From Ectothiorhodospira shaposhnikovii (lineage in GTDB: Bacteria; Pseudomonadota; Gammaproteobacteria; Ectothiorhodospirales; Ectothiorhodospiraceae): a DNA stretch of 64,000 nucleotides. Within the stretch, counting starts at the first letter, position 1, and each line of letters opens with the position of its first letter. The position numbers and the translations under genes are program-made. The notes under the pieces were generated by a model that did no database searches, was not told the DNA's origin, and saw only the letters and a list, made by a program, of their open reading frames with translations. The stretch is taken from the NCBI RefSeq assembly GCF_022227765.1, contig NZ_JAJMLZ010000006.1:214591-278590 (forward strand), written 5' to 3'. Of the stretch, positions 28,708 through 38,700 are shown in pieces.

Positions 28708-29298
28708 ATGCTCAAGCCACGTCTGCTTGCCCTGTCCGGCAGTGCCCGCCGGGACTCCCTGAACCGTAAGGTGCTGGCCGTGATGGCGCGCGGCGCCGAG
28801 GCGGCGGGGGCCGAGGTCCGGGTGGTGAGTCTGGGCGATTATCCCTTGCCCCTCTATGACGGCGACCTGGAAGACTCCCAAGGGTTGCCCGACAATGCCG
28901 CCCGGCTGCAGCAGCTGTTCGCCAGTCATGATGGCCTGCTGTTGGCCTCTCCCGAGTACAACGGCTTCTTCACCCCTCTGCTCAAGAATGCCCTGGACTG
29001 GGTGTCCCGCCCCTTGCCGGATGGCTCCGGTCGGCCGGGGACGGTCCATGTGCGGGGTAAGCCCGCCGGCATCACTGCGGCATCTCCGGGCGGTCTGGGT
29101 GGTATCCGTTCCCTGCAGCATACCCGTCAGTATCTGGCCAACCTCGGGTTTCTCGTGGTCCCCGAGCAGATGGGGGTGAGTCAGGCGGACAAGGCATTCA
29201 CCGACGCCGGTGAGCTCGGGGACGAGGGCGTTCGCAAGGCGGTGGAAGGGGTGGGGGCCGCGGTGGCCCGTCTGGCCATGGCCGTCAGGGGGGACTGA
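28708..29298 (+). CDS. NADPH-dependent FMN reductase-type flavoprotein
   Basis: 196 residues, flavodoxin-like fold. The FMN phosphate loop is LALSGSARRDSLNRKVL at the N-terminus and the isoalloxazine loop is LLLASPEYNGFFTPLLKNALDW, with ASPGGLGGIRSLQHTR further on. Members reduce quinones, chromate, azo dyes or free FMN. A good ribosome site (aacggagg) precedes the ATG. The last 14 bases overlap the convergent inositol-phosphatase gene. Confidence 0.9.
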   Translation: MLKPRLLALSGSARRDSLNRKVLAVMARGAEAAGAEVRVVSLGDYPLPLYDGDLEDSQGLPDNAARLQQLFASHDGLLLASPEYNGFFTPLLKNALDWVSRPLPDGSGRPGTVHVRGKPAGITAASPGGLGGIRSLQHTRQYLANLGFLVVPEQMGVSQADKAFTDAGELGDEGVRKAVEGVGAAVARLAMAVRGD

Positions 29299-30085
29299 CC
29301 AGGCTCAGCCAGGCTTGCCATTCCCGCATCAGATCGGGGCTTGCCGCGCACACCGCGGAGCGGGGGCGCAGGTCCAATGTGTCGGATGCCGGTCCCGTCA
29401 GGGTGGCAAGGCAGCCGCCGGCCTCGCTGAGGATGAGCTGTCCGGCGGCGTAGTCCCACAGGTTCTGTCGGCCGTGGACGTAGACCGCAAAGCGTCCCGC
29501 GGCCACCCAGCACCAATCCAGGGCGATGGAGCCGATGGAGCGCTGGGAGGCGTAGGGCGGGGTATTGGCCAGCCGGGTGGCCAGTGCCTTGGGCAGGCGC
29601 TTGAAATCCACGCCGGCCAGGGCTTCTCGCAAGGGCGGCGTGTCGTCGGGGGCCAGTTTCAGGGGGGTGCCGTTGAGTTGTGCGCCGGCGCCTCGTTGGG
29701 CGGAAAAGGTTTCATTGCGGCAGGGGTCATGGACCACGCCGAAGACCGGTTGGCCGTGCTTCAGCAGGGCCAGGCTGGTGGCATAGGCCGGCAGGCCCAT
29801 TCTGAAGTTGCTGGTGCCATCCAGCGGATCCAGTACCCAGACCGGGCGATCCTCGGCCAGGGCCGCCTGCTGGTGCTCCGGGGACATCTCCTCCCCCAGG
29901 AATCCGGTCTCGGGGTAGTGCCGTTCCAGCCAGGACTGCAGGCCGTGCTGAATGTCCAGGTCCACCTGGGTCACCCAGGAGCCGTCACGCTTGCGGGTGG
30001 CGGCGCGGGTTCGTTCCGCCAGGGTCAGGCCGACCTGGTCGCGTACGGCCTGGATGATGGATTCAGGGTCAATGGTCAGTGGCAT
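29285..30085 (-). CDS. Inositol monophosphatase family protein
   Basis: 266 residues from the ATG at 30085. Metal-binding motifs of the superfamily are GFLGEEMSP (Glu pair), WVLDPLDGTSNF and NLWDYAAGQLILSEAGG. The family includes inositol-1-phosphatase (SuhB) and 3'-phosphoadenosine-5'-phosphatase (CysQ). Sequence alone does not separate these here; a PAP phosphatase would fit a sulfur-metabolising cell but that is inference. Convergent with the FMN reductase gene, divergent from the ABC exporter. Confidence 0.85.
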   Translation of the reverse strand: MPLTIDPESIIQAVRDQVGLTLAERTRAATRKRDGSWVTQVDLDIQHGLQSWLERHYPETGFLGEEMSPEHQQAALAEDRPVWVLDPLDGTSNFRMGLPAYATSLALLKHGQPVFGVVHDPCRNETFSAQRGAGAQLNGTPLKLAPDDTPPLREALAGVDFKRLPKALATRLANTPPYASQRSIGSIALDWCWVAAGRFAVYVHGRQNLWDYAAGQLILSEAGGCLATLTGPASDTLDLRPRSAVCAASPDLMREWQAWLSLVSPP

Positions 30086-30218
30086 GTCGGTCGGGTATCT
30101 CCCGGAGCGGTCGGCCTGGGCCTGCCGGCTCCCGTGATGAACGCAGGCGTCAGTGTAGCCCAGACAGATGGATGGGCTGTTAAGATAATGCCAGTTCCAA
30201 TCCCGGGAGTGGGTCCGG

Positions 30219-31181
30219 ATGCCCGCCGCCATCCAGATTGCCGATCTCAGCAAGCGTTTCGGTGCCACCCAGGCCCTGGCCGGTGTGGATCTGTGCGTAC
30301 CGGAAGGTACGGTCCTCGGGCTGCTTGGTCCCAATGGCGCCGGCAAGACCACCCTGGTGCGCATCCTTGCCACCCTTTTGCAGGCCGATGCCGGCGAAGC
30401 CAGGGTAGGGGGCTTTGACGTGCGCACCCAGGCCCATCAGGTTCGGGAACTCATCGGTCTCACCGGGCAGTATGCCTCGGTGGACGAGAAACTCACCGGC
30501 CGGGAAAACCTCATCCTTATTGCCCGTCTGCTGGGCTTCTCCCGCGCCGATGCCCGTGACCGCACCCGGAGTCTGCTGGAACAGTTCCATCTGCTGGACG
30601 CCGCCCATCGGGCCGCCAAGACCTATTCCGGCGGCATGCGCCGGCGCCTGGACCTGGCTGCCAGTCTGGTGGGACGTCCCCGTATCCTGTTCCTGGACGA
30701 GCCCACCACCGGCCTGGACCCCCGTGCCCGTCTGGATCTTTGGCAACTGGTGCGCGGGCTGGTGGGCGAGGGGACCACGGTACTGCTCACCACCCAGTAT
30801 CTGGATGAAGCGGATGCCCTTGCCAATGAAATCGCCATTATCGATCAGGGCCGGGTGATCGCCTCGGGCACCGCTCAATCCCTCAAGGCCCGGGTGGGGC
30901 ACAGAAACCTGGAAGTGGTGGTGCGGGAGCGGGACGACATTGCCAGGGTGGCGGCATGGGTGAGCCGGATCACCGGTCGTCCGGCGGATATCAAGGGCCA
31001 GCGGGTCAGCGCGCCCGCCGCCGATCCGGAGCACTTGCCCGCCCTGGTGCGTGCCCTGGACGAGGCCGGCGTCCCGGTGGATGAACTGGCCCTGCGGGGT
31101 GCCAGCCTGGATGATGTGTTCCTTTCCCTCACCGGTCGTCGTGCCGGACCGGGCCCGGACGACGCAGAGGAGTCCGCCTGA
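30219..31181 (+). CDS. ABC exporter ATP-binding protein (DrrA-like)
   Basis: 320 residues. Walker A LLGPNGAGKTTLVRIL (about 35-50), Q-loop GLTGQYASVDEKLTGREN, signature YSGGMRRRLDLAASL, Walker B ILFLDEPTTGLDPRAR, and switch His replaced by Gln in LLTTQYLDEAD, as usual for the daunorubicin-resistance (DrrA) subfamily. The C-terminal extension (about 230-310) with DDVFLSLTGR is also typical. Its final TGA overlaps the ATG of the permease gene, so the pair forms one exporter. Confidence 0.92.
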   Translation: MPAAIQIADLSKRFGATQALAGVDLCVPEGTVLGLLGPNGAGKTTLVRILATLLQADAGEARVGGFDVRTQAHQVRELIGLTGQYASVDEKLTGRENLILIARLLGFSRADARDRTRSLLEQFHLLDAAHRAAKTYSGGMRRRLDLAASLVGRPRILFLDEPTTGLDPRARLDLWQLVRGLVGEGTTVLLTTQYLDEADALANEIAIIDQGRVIASGTAQSLKARVGHRNLEVVVRERDDIARVAAWVSRITGRPADIKGQRVSAPAADPEHLPALVRALDEAGVPVDELALRGASLDDVFLSLTGRRAGPGPDDAEESA

Positions 31182-31957
31182 TGCGTGCCTTGCAGCAATG
31201 TCTGACTCTGGCCTGGCGCAGTCTGGTTCAGGTACGCCACAACCCCTGGGAACTGGGTGACTATTCCATTCAGCCCATCCTGTTCCTGGTGCTGTTCCTG
31301 TTCGTGTTCGGCGGCGCGGTGGCTGGTTCCACCGAGGATTACCTGTCCTTCATCCTGCCCGGCGTCATCGTGATGAACCTGGTATTCGTCACCGTCTATG
31401 TGGGCCACGGCCTCAATTCCGACCTGACCAAGGGCGTCTTCGATCGTCTGCGGGCCCTGCCCATCCCCCGCTGGGCACCCTTGGCGGGACGCATCCTGGC
31501 AGACATGGTCAAGCAGGTGCTGTGCATCCTGCTGCTGCTGGGCGTGGGCTTCCTGCTGGGGTTTCGCATGGAGGCGCCCTGGTGGGGATTGCCGGTGATG
31601 ATCGTATTGCTGCTGGCCTTCGCCCTGTCCTTTTCCTGGGTGATGGTGTTGGTGGGTGTCATGTCCCGGGATCCGGAACATGTCCAGCTGTTCGGATTCA
31701 CGGCCTTGTTTCCGGTCACCTTCGTCAGCAACGCCTTCGTGCCCCTTGAGACGCTGCCGTCGTGGTTGCAGACCCTGGTGGCCCTCAACCCGGTGACCAT
31801 GCTGGTGGACAGTTGCCGGGGCCTGCTCTCCGGCGGCCCGGTACTCGGCCCCGCCCTGGGCGCCCTGGTCTGGGCCGCGATCATTACCGCCATCTTTGCC
31901 CCTTTGTCGGTGCGTGCCCTCAACCGGCGTCTGATGGGGCAGGGTGGGGCGGCCTGA
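31181..31957 (+). CDS. ABC-2 type permease (DrrB-like)
   Basis: 258 residues, six hydrophobic segments. Typical ABC-2 features: WELGDYSIQPILFLVLFLFVF, the VFDRLRALPIPRWAPLAGR coupling-helix region and FVSNAFVPLETLPSWLQTL with VALNPVTMLVDSCR near the end. Partner of the overlapping ATPase gene. DrrAB-type systems export hydrophobic drugs or lipids; no biosynthetic genes are adjacent, so the substrate is not indicated. Confidence 0.9.
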   Translation: MRALQQCLTLAWRSLVQVRHNPWELGDYSIQPILFLVLFLFVFGGAVAGSTEDYLSFILPGVIVMNLVFVTVYVGHGLNSDLTKGVFDRLRALPIPRWAPLAGRILADMVKQVLCILLLLGVGFLLGFRMEAPWWGLPVMIVLLLAFALSFSWVMVLVGVMSRDPEHVQLFGFTALFPVTFVSNAFVPLETLPSWLQTLVALNPVTMLVDSCRGLLSGGPVLGPALGALVWAAIITAIFAPLSVRALNRRLMGQGGAA

Positions 31958-31975
31958 GCCCGAGGGGAACGGTCC

Positions 31976-32443
31976 ATGACACCGGGTGTCCAGCAGGTGA
32001 AAAAGGCGGGAGTCGTCCATACGGTCCATGCCTATGACCACGATCCGTCCAGCGACGCCTATGGCAAGGAGGCGGCTCAAAAGCTGGGCCTGCCGGAGGA
32101 TCGGGTCTTCAAGACCCTGGTGGTGAGCCTGGACGGTAACGCACTGGCCGTGGCTGTGGTACCCGTCGCCTCCATGCTCAGCATGAAAGGCATCGCCCGC
32201 GCCGCCGGGGCCAGGAAGGCCGCCATGGCGGACAAGACCCTGGTGGAGCGTACCACCGGCTATGTCCTGGGAGGTGTCAGTCCCTTGGGGCAAAGAAAAC
32301 GCCTGACAACCTATATCGACGACTCGGCCCAGGGCTTTCCCACAATGTTCGTGAGCGCCGGTCGTAGGGGGCTGCAGATCGAGTTGTCTCCCCTGGACCT
32401 GGCCCGGCTGACCCAGGCCCGGTTTGTCCCTTTGTGTCAGTAG
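31976..32443 (+). CDS. ybaK: Cys-tRNA(Pro)/Cys-tRNA(Cys) deacylase
   Basis: 155 residues. The YbaK/ProX editing domain starts with VHTVHAYDHDPSSDAYGKEAA and contains VFKTLVVSLDGNALAVAVVPV, with the catalytic Lys region, and GYVLGGVSPLGQRKRLTTYID. It clears cysteine mischarged to tRNA-Pro. Lies 18 bases after the ABC permease and probably shares its transcript by proximity only. Confidence 0.93.
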   Translation: MTPGVQQVKKAGVVHTVHAYDHDPSSDAYGKEAAQKLGLPEDRVFKTLVVSLDGNALAVAVVPVASMLSMKGIARAAGARKAAMADKTLVERTTGYVLGGVSPLGQRKRLTTYIDDSAQGFPTMFVSAGRRGLQIELSPLDLARLTQARFVPLCQ

Positions 32444-32522
32444 CTGTTGCCGGTCAGAATCCCGCGGTCCCGGAAAACGAACCCCTGGCCTGTCGAGGTC
32501 CCCGCCGTCGCGGAATGGCTGT

Positions 32523-33269
32523 TCATGCGGTTGCCTTGAGGGTCCGCTGTCTCTTTTCTTGACTTTTGCGCCGGGATTTCTGGGGAATGCCCATCGCCTT
32601 GATTCGTGAGGCCAGGGTGGTGGCCGGAATGCCCAGCAGCTGTGCCGCGCCACCTCGGCCAAACACCTTTCCGTGACAGGCCTCCAGGGCCGCGATGATG
32701 TTTTGCCGGTCCCGTTCCCGGCGCTCTGCTTCCGTGAGTACGGGATGGGTCTTCTCCGCTTCCCCTGTGGCCCCGATGAGTTTCCCGTCAGATTCGGGCG
32801 TTTCACCCAGGGCCACCAGCAGCAGTTTCCGCTTTTGCACCGTCACGGCGCGAATGGAGCAATTCACTTCAAGCAGCACGCCATCGACCCGTCCGATCTC
32901 CAATGCTTGCGTCCCTGCCTGGTCTTCAGCCAGGGCTTCCCCCGCCATTCGGTCCAACTGTCCAGACTGGCCGGGGGCCCAGTGTGTCGGCTTCATGCCC
33001 ACGATGCCCTGAATCGGCCGGCCCAGCAGGGCGCAGGCCCCATGGCTGGCATCCAGCACCCGCATGTCATCGGGTTCCAGCAACAGCATGGCCGCCGGGC
33101 TTGCGGTAAACAGCGCACGGTAGGCCGCATCGTCCGGATATCCCTGATCCGCCGGATTTTCCGGATTGGACATGATCATCCCTGGTGCGGCATTGCCAAT
33201 CGTGTGCGTCAGCCTGTCTTCTGATACGGGTTGTTGCTGGTAAATGCTGCTTTTTGTGTGGTTATTCAT
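32523..33269 (-). CDS. Stand-alone PAS - Fis-type helix-turn-helix regulator
   Basis: 248 residues if the first ATG is used; an ATG at about 33176 is an alternative and would drop a poorly conserved N-terminus. A PAS domain covers about 45-150 (YRALFTASPAAMLLLEPDDM, ASHGACALLGRPIQGIVG). After a charged linker comes a Fis/HTH_8 motif (about 200-240: IIAALEACHGKVFGRGGAAQLLGIPATTLASRI), which strongly resembles the end of FhlA/NorR-type sigma-54 activators. The AAA+ domain that should lie between is absent, and the C-terminus is very basic (KSRRKSQEKRQRT). Sensing and targets are unknown. Confidence 0.8.
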   Translation of the reverse strand: MNNHTKSSIYQQQPVSEDRLTHTIGNAAPGMIMSNPENPADQGYPDDAAYRALFTASPAAMLLLEPDDMRVLDASHGACALLGRPIQGIVGMKPTHWAPGQSGQLDRMAGEALAEDQAGTQALEIGRVDGVLLEVNCSIRAVTVQKRKLLLVALGETPESDGKLIGATGEAEKTHPVLTEAERRERDRQNIIAALEACHGKVFGRGGAAQLLGIPATTLASRIKAMGIPQKSRRKSQEKRQRTLKATA

Positions 33270-33609
33270 TGTGTTACGGACTCATTGTCTGATCGGGTCG
33301 CCACGGCTCCGGAGTTCCGAACACGGGAAAAGAGGCCGGAAAAGGCTGGAGCGGCTATCGGGATTGCACTGATTCCGTGCGTATCAAGGGCACTTGGGCC
33401 TGCAAATACTGGAGATACGATTCTTTCAGCACGATGTGTGCCAAGGGCGTCATTTGCCGGGGCGGGATGGGCCCAGGCGAAAAAGGGCCTGAATGGGGGG
33501 AATGCCGATTTTGCGGCGTGATCAGACGGCCGAGGGAGGCGCCTGAACAGGTCACCCCCGCTTGGGCGGGGGGATGGTAGGGGGAGTGGATCCGGTGCGC
33601 GGCAGGCCG
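33270..33609. other. 340-base interval without a supported gene; contains one hairpin
   Basis: Between the start of the PAS-Fis gene and the end of the acyl-CoA synthetase gene. No frame has convincing protein character. A 7-bp stem CCCCCGC / GCGGGGG with a four-base loop sits at 33555-33572, 38 bases beyond the synthetase stop on the minus strand, and may help terminate that gene. The promoter of the PAS-Fis gene should lie in the right-adjacent part; I saw no consensus I trust. Confidence 0.5.
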
Positions 33610-35520
33610 TTACTTGAGCTGGCGGTTGATGATGTCGCTGTATTTTCTTTCGATCACGTGGCGCTTTTTCTTGAAGGTGCTGGTGATTTCCTCTCCCGGA
33701 GTGAACTCCTTGTCCAGGAAGTAGATGCTGTGCAGCTTCTCGTGGGGCCTGAAGCCCTTGCGGGGGTGGAGCAGCTTGTTCATCTCGCCACGGAGGCGAT
33801 CCAGCAGATGCTTGTCCTTGAGGGCCTCGTCGGCTTCTCCCACGATCTGGTTGTACTTCTCCTGGACAAACTCTCGCAGCTTCTCCATGTCGGGCACGAT
33901 GAGGGCGCCCAGCCCCTTCTTGTCCTGTCCCACCAGCACGGCGTCCTTGACGAAGGGGAACATGGACAGGGTGGCCTCGATGTTGGTCGGGTCCACGTTC
34001 TCGCCGCTGGCGAGGACGATGATGTCCTTGGCCCGTCCGGTGATGACCAGTTCTCCGGTCAGGGTCATGCGCCCCAGATCACCGGTGCGCAGGAAGCCGT
34101 CGGGGGTGAAGGCCTGCGCATTGGCGATGTCGTTGTCGTAATAGCCCTTGAATACCTGGGCGCCCCGCACCTGGATTTCCCCTTCGGTGCCGGGGGGGAG
34201 CGGTTGATCGGTGGCGTCCACGATGCGCAGTTCCGTTTCGCCCACGGCCGGACCCAGGGTGCCGAATACATCACATTCCAGGCCGCGACCGGCAATGCCC
34301 GGTGAACACTCGGTCATGCCGTAGGCATTGATGATGCGGATGCCGATGGCGTCGATCCATTCGTCCAGATAGGGCGGCAGGCTGCCGCCGCCGCTGATGG
34401 CGGCTTTGAGGCGGCCGCCGAACTTCTCCTGGACCAGGCGGAATTTCTTGCGTGCCACAAGGTTGGGCAGGAACAGCAGGGCGTTGGTCAGGGCCGCCCG
34501 GCTCTTGTCCCCGGCCTGCCGCAGGACCGGGGGTTTGGTGAACACCGGCAACTGATTGTTCAGAATGCGCTGATTGCGCCGGTAGGTGGCGGAGACCCGG
34601 ACCAGCAGATTGAAGATCCGGGCCTTTTTCGGGTCCTTTTTCTTCAGTTCGGTGGTGATGCGGGTGTACAGGGCTTCCCACACCCTGGGTACGGTGGCCA
34701 CCAGGGTGGGCCGGTAGGTCTCCAGGTCCTGGGCAAAGGTCCGGATCGAGGAATAGACCAGGCAACTGCCGCGGGCGATGCCGATGTATTCGGCGGTCCG
34801 TTCGAAGATGTGCCAGGAGGGCAGGATCGACACCCAGACATCCGTCTCGTTGAGCGCGATGAGTGGGGGCAGGGTGCGGATGTTGTGCATGATGTTGCTG
34901 TGGGTGAGCATGACCCCTTTGGGCGTGCCGGTGGTGCCCGAGGTATAGATGATGGTCAGCAGATCTTCCGGCTGGATGTGCTCCGCCAGTCCCTTGAACC
35001 ATTCGATCTCCCGGGGCTCAATAGTGCGATTCGCCAGGATCTCGGTATAGGACACCACCTTGTGGAACCAGGTGTTCTTTTCCGCCCCCACCATCACGAA
35101 CACGCCCCGGGGCTTGAGGCTGTGCAGCAGGTCCTGGTGGGCTTCGTAGACCGCGTCCGTTTCCACGATCACGAATTCGGCGCCGGAGTGGTTGATGATG
35201 TACTCGATCTCGCCGGCCGGTGTATCGCAGCCGCGGGGCACGCTCACCGCGCCCAGGGCCTGCAGTGCCATGTCGGTGACGATCCAGGCGTAGCGGTTGT
35301 CGGACAGCAGGAAGACCTTGTCGCCCCGGCGGATCTTGCCGGCCTTGAAGGCCCGTGCCAGCAGCAGCACATCCTCGAAGAATTTTTCGTAGGTGACCCG
35401 GAATTCTTCCTCGCCCACCCGGTAGATGAAGGCCAGGCGATCGTTGAAGTGTTCACAGCTGTCGAGGAAGGTGTGAAACAGGGTGGGTGCGTGCGGCATG
35501 GATGGGTTCACTTTTGGCAT
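33610..35520 (-). CDS. Long-chain acyl-CoA synthetase (AMP-forming)
   Basis: 636 residues from the ATG at 35520; an ATG at 35499 is equally possible, since neither has a clear ribosome site. Adenylate-forming motifs: P-loop IIYTSGTTGTPKGVMLTHSN region (about 190-210, YTSGTTGTPKG), GYGMTE-type motif as NAYGMTECSP, TGDLGR and the hinge GRAKDIIVLASGENVDP. The large size and the TFKKKRHVIERKYSDII end resemble the FAA1/FAA4-like group. Activates fatty acids with ATP and CoA for lipid synthesis or beta-oxidation. No beta-oxidation genes are adjacent. Confidence 0.92.
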   Translation of the reverse strand: MPKVNPSMPHAPTLFHTFLDSCEHFNDRLAFIYRVGEEEFRVTYEKFFEDVLLLARAFKAGKIRRGDKVFLLSDNRYAWIVTDMALQALGAVSVPRGCDTPAGEIEYIINHSGAEFVIVETDAVYEAHQDLLHSLKPRGVFVMVGAEKNTWFHKVVSYTEILANRTIEPREIEWFKGLAEHIQPEDLLTIIYTSGTTGTPKGVMLTHSNIMHNIRTLPPLIALNETDVWVSILPSWHIFERTAEYIGIARGSCLVYSSIRTFAQDLETYRPTLVATVPRVWEALYTRITTELKKKDPKKARIFNLLVRVSATYRRNQRILNNQLPVFTKPPVLRQAGDKSRAALTNALLFLPNLVARKKFRLVQEKFGGRLKAAISGGGSLPPYLDEWIDAIGIRIINAYGMTECSPGIAGRGLECDVFGTLGPAVGETELRIVDATDQPLPPGTEGEIQVRGAQVFKGYYDNDIANAQAFTPDGFLRTGDLGRMTLTGELVITGRAKDIIVLASGENVDPTNIEATLSMFPFVKDAVLVGQDKKGLGALIVPDMEKLREFVQEKYNQIVGEADEALKDKHLLDRLRGEMNKLLHPRKGFRPHEKLHSIYFLDKEFTPGEEITSTFKKKRHVIERKYSDIINRQLK

Positions 35521-35744
35521 GGATTCCCAAGCGGCGCGGACGCGGAGGATGCGGCGTCGCGGCCGGTCGGACACGTTGGGCAAAGGGGCAATCTATGCCA
35601 CGGACCTCAATAAAAACAATGATGCAGGCCATTCAATGACCGGATACGTCCGTATTCCCTGGGTGCCGGTGGACATGTCGCATCCCCATACCGCCGCGGC
35701 CCTTGTCAAGGTATGCTGGGCACTCCGCGGCAGACGCTGATGCG

Positions 35745-38700
35745 ATGCCCGAAACCTGGGCTGCTGACATGTTGCTCAAAGGCTGGGTGGTTCAACCAAG
35801 ACTCGCACTCATGACGCTGGCCGTTGGTGTCATGCTTTCAGTATTCGCCGCCGATCAGGTACGTCGAGCCACCGAGCGGGATACCATCGCCGCTTTTGCC
35901 TTCACCAGTGATCAGCTGACCATCAAGGTTCAGGAGCGCCTCAATGCCTATGCCCTGGTCCTGCGCGGCGGGGCTGGGCTGTTCGAGTCCTCCGAGGAAG
36001 TCACCCGCGAGGAGTGGCAGTCCTTCATTCGGAAACTGCATGTATCCGACACCATTTCGGAAGAACAGCATTTCGGGTTTGCGCCCTTGATCCTCCCGGA
36101 AGGGCTGGAAGCGCATGAGGCCGAACTGCGGGAAAGATTTCCGAATTACACCGTTCACCCCCGGTGGGCCGGAGAGGCCCATGCCCCCGTGTTGTATCTG
36201 GAACCCTTACGTGCCCATGATCTGCGGATCCTTGGCATGGACATGCTGGTGGATCAGGGCATGCGGGACGCCCTGTTGCGGGCTCGTGACAGCGGTCTTT
36301 CCACCCTGAGCGGCAAGGTCGGCGCGTTGCGGGAGAACATCGACACCGCCCAGGCAACGATCCTCATGGCGATGCCGGTCTACCTGCAGGGCGTGCCGGT
36401 CGACTCGGTGACGCAGCGTCGCGACGCCCTGGTGGGCTGGACGTTCAGTCCATTTCCCATGAATGACTGGATGGGGCGTGTGCTTCAGAACTGGGAGCGG
36501 CTTAGCGGACGAAATGTCAGCCTGCGCCTCTATGACGGCCTGGAGCCGGGCTCCCGGGATTTATTGTTCAGCAGTCATGAGCCGGCTGTCGATCCATCGT
36601 CCCGGTGGCAACAACGGCGTTCCATCCACTTCAATGACCGTGACTGGCTGCTGATGTTTGATGAGCCTGATCCGGGGGTCGGCCTCTACTACGGGGCCGC
36701 GTGGACAACCCTGGCCGGCGGTCTTGGTCTTACCGGCCTGCTGTCGGCGCTGATCCTGTCCATCGCCTCCACCCGCACTCGCGCCATTCGCTTGGCGGCC
36801 CGGCTCACCGAGGAGATCAAGGCGAGGGAAGCGCAACTTGAGGAAAGTGAGTTCCGCTGGCGTTTTGCCATCGAAGGTTCCGGGGCCGGGCTGTGGGACT
36901 GGACCCTGGATGATGATTCGGTGTTCTACTCGGAGCGCTGGAAGCACATCCTTGATTTCAGCGGGGAAGAGATCGGCACATCCGTGGATGAGTGGCAAAG
37001 CCGCCTGCACCCGGATGACAGATCCCGGGTCATGGCGGCCCTGCAAGCTTGCCTGAACGGCGAAACCGGCGTTTACAGTGATGAGCACCGGATGCAGTGC
37101 AGGGATGGGGGCTGGAAATGGGTGATGTCGCGAGGCGTCGTGGTCAGCCGTGCCCCGGACGGTCGCCCCTTGCGCATGATCGGAACCAGCACGGACATTT
37201 CCCGGCGCAAGGCCCTGGAAGCGGCCCGTGAGACACTGCTGGATCAGTTCCAGACCATCGCCGCCCGTGTTCCTGGCCTGGTGTTCGAATTCAGGCTGTA
37301 TCCGGATGGGCATGTCTCTTTTCCCTATGTGAGCGAGGGTATTCGCCAGCTATATGGGCTGGCTCCCGAGGTGGTGAGGGAACATGCCGTGTCGGCGCTC
37401 AGGGCTGTCCATTCCCAGGACCGCCGGAGGTTCATTGCCTCGATCGTTCGGTCGGCCAGGAACCTGTCTCCCTGGCAGCATGAGTATCGGTCACAGCTCC
37501 GGGATGGCTCCATTCGCTGGCTGTTTGGTGATGCGCTTCCCCATCGCGCCGAAGGCGGGGCTGTAACCTGGTATGGCGTCATCACCGATATCACGGAACG
37601 CAAGGAGTCCGAACTGGAGCTGCGCCGCGCCTATGCGGAGAATCGTCGTTTCCGCGAGGCCCTGGATCATGTTTCGTCATATATCTACATGAAGGACACG
37701 CATTGCCGCTACACCTATGCCAACCGGGCCACCCTGAGACTGTTCAACTGCTCCACCGAGGCACTGACGGGGGCCGAAGACAGTGATTTTCTTCCTCCCG
37801 CCTCGGTGCATCGCCTGCGGCAGATCGATCGGCGGGTATTGCGAGGCGAGCAGACCCGCGAGGAAGTGGAGCTGGTGGACAGCCAAGGTCGCAACAGGAC
37901 TTATCTGGAGATCAAGACTCCGATTCATGATGAAACGGAAGCGAGGGAGATTATCGGTCTGTTGGGCATCTCCACCGACATCACCGCGCTCAAGGAACAT
38001 GAAATGCAGTTGGAACGCATCGCTCACTATGATGCGTTGACCCATCTGCCCAACCGGGTGCTGCTGGCCGATCGACTGTACCAGGCCATGAGTCAGGCCC
38101 AGCGGCGTGGTCTGCACATTGCGGTGGTGTACCTGGACCTGGATGGTTTCAAGGCCATCAATGACCGGTACGGTCATTCGATGGGAGATCGGTTTCTGAT
38201 GGCGCTGGCCGGTCGCATGAAGGAATCCTTGCGTGACGGCGACACCCTCTCGCGCCTGGGGGGAGACGAGTTCGTGGCGGTGCTGCTCGACCTGCCGGCC
38301 CCGGAGGCCGGTACCCCCCTGCTGCTGCGTCTGCTGGATGCCGCGTCCCGCAGCGTCCGCATTGATGGCCATGTGCTTCAGGTGTCGGCCAGCCTGGGCG
38401 TGGCCTTCTACCCTCAGGCAGAGCCCATTGAGGCCGATCAGCTGTTGCGTCAGGCGGACCAGGCCATGTACCAGGCCAAACTGGCCGGCAAGAATCGTTT
38501 TCACCGGTTTGATGCGGATCTGGATCGTAGCCTGCGTACACGGCACGAAAGCATCGAGCGTATTCGCGCAGCCTTGGAAGCCGAAGAGTTTGTCCTGCAC
38601 TATCAGCCCAAGGTCAACCTGCGCACCGGTGAGATCATTGGTGCCGAGGCACTGATTCGCTGGCGGCATCCGGAACGGGGCCTGTTGCCTCCCGCCCATT

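Noticed and set aside
33231..33521. A 96-codon + strand frame in the gap before the acyl-CoA synthetase
   Set aside because: No ribosome site, atypical composition and no domain features; the start overlaps the PAS-Fis gene.
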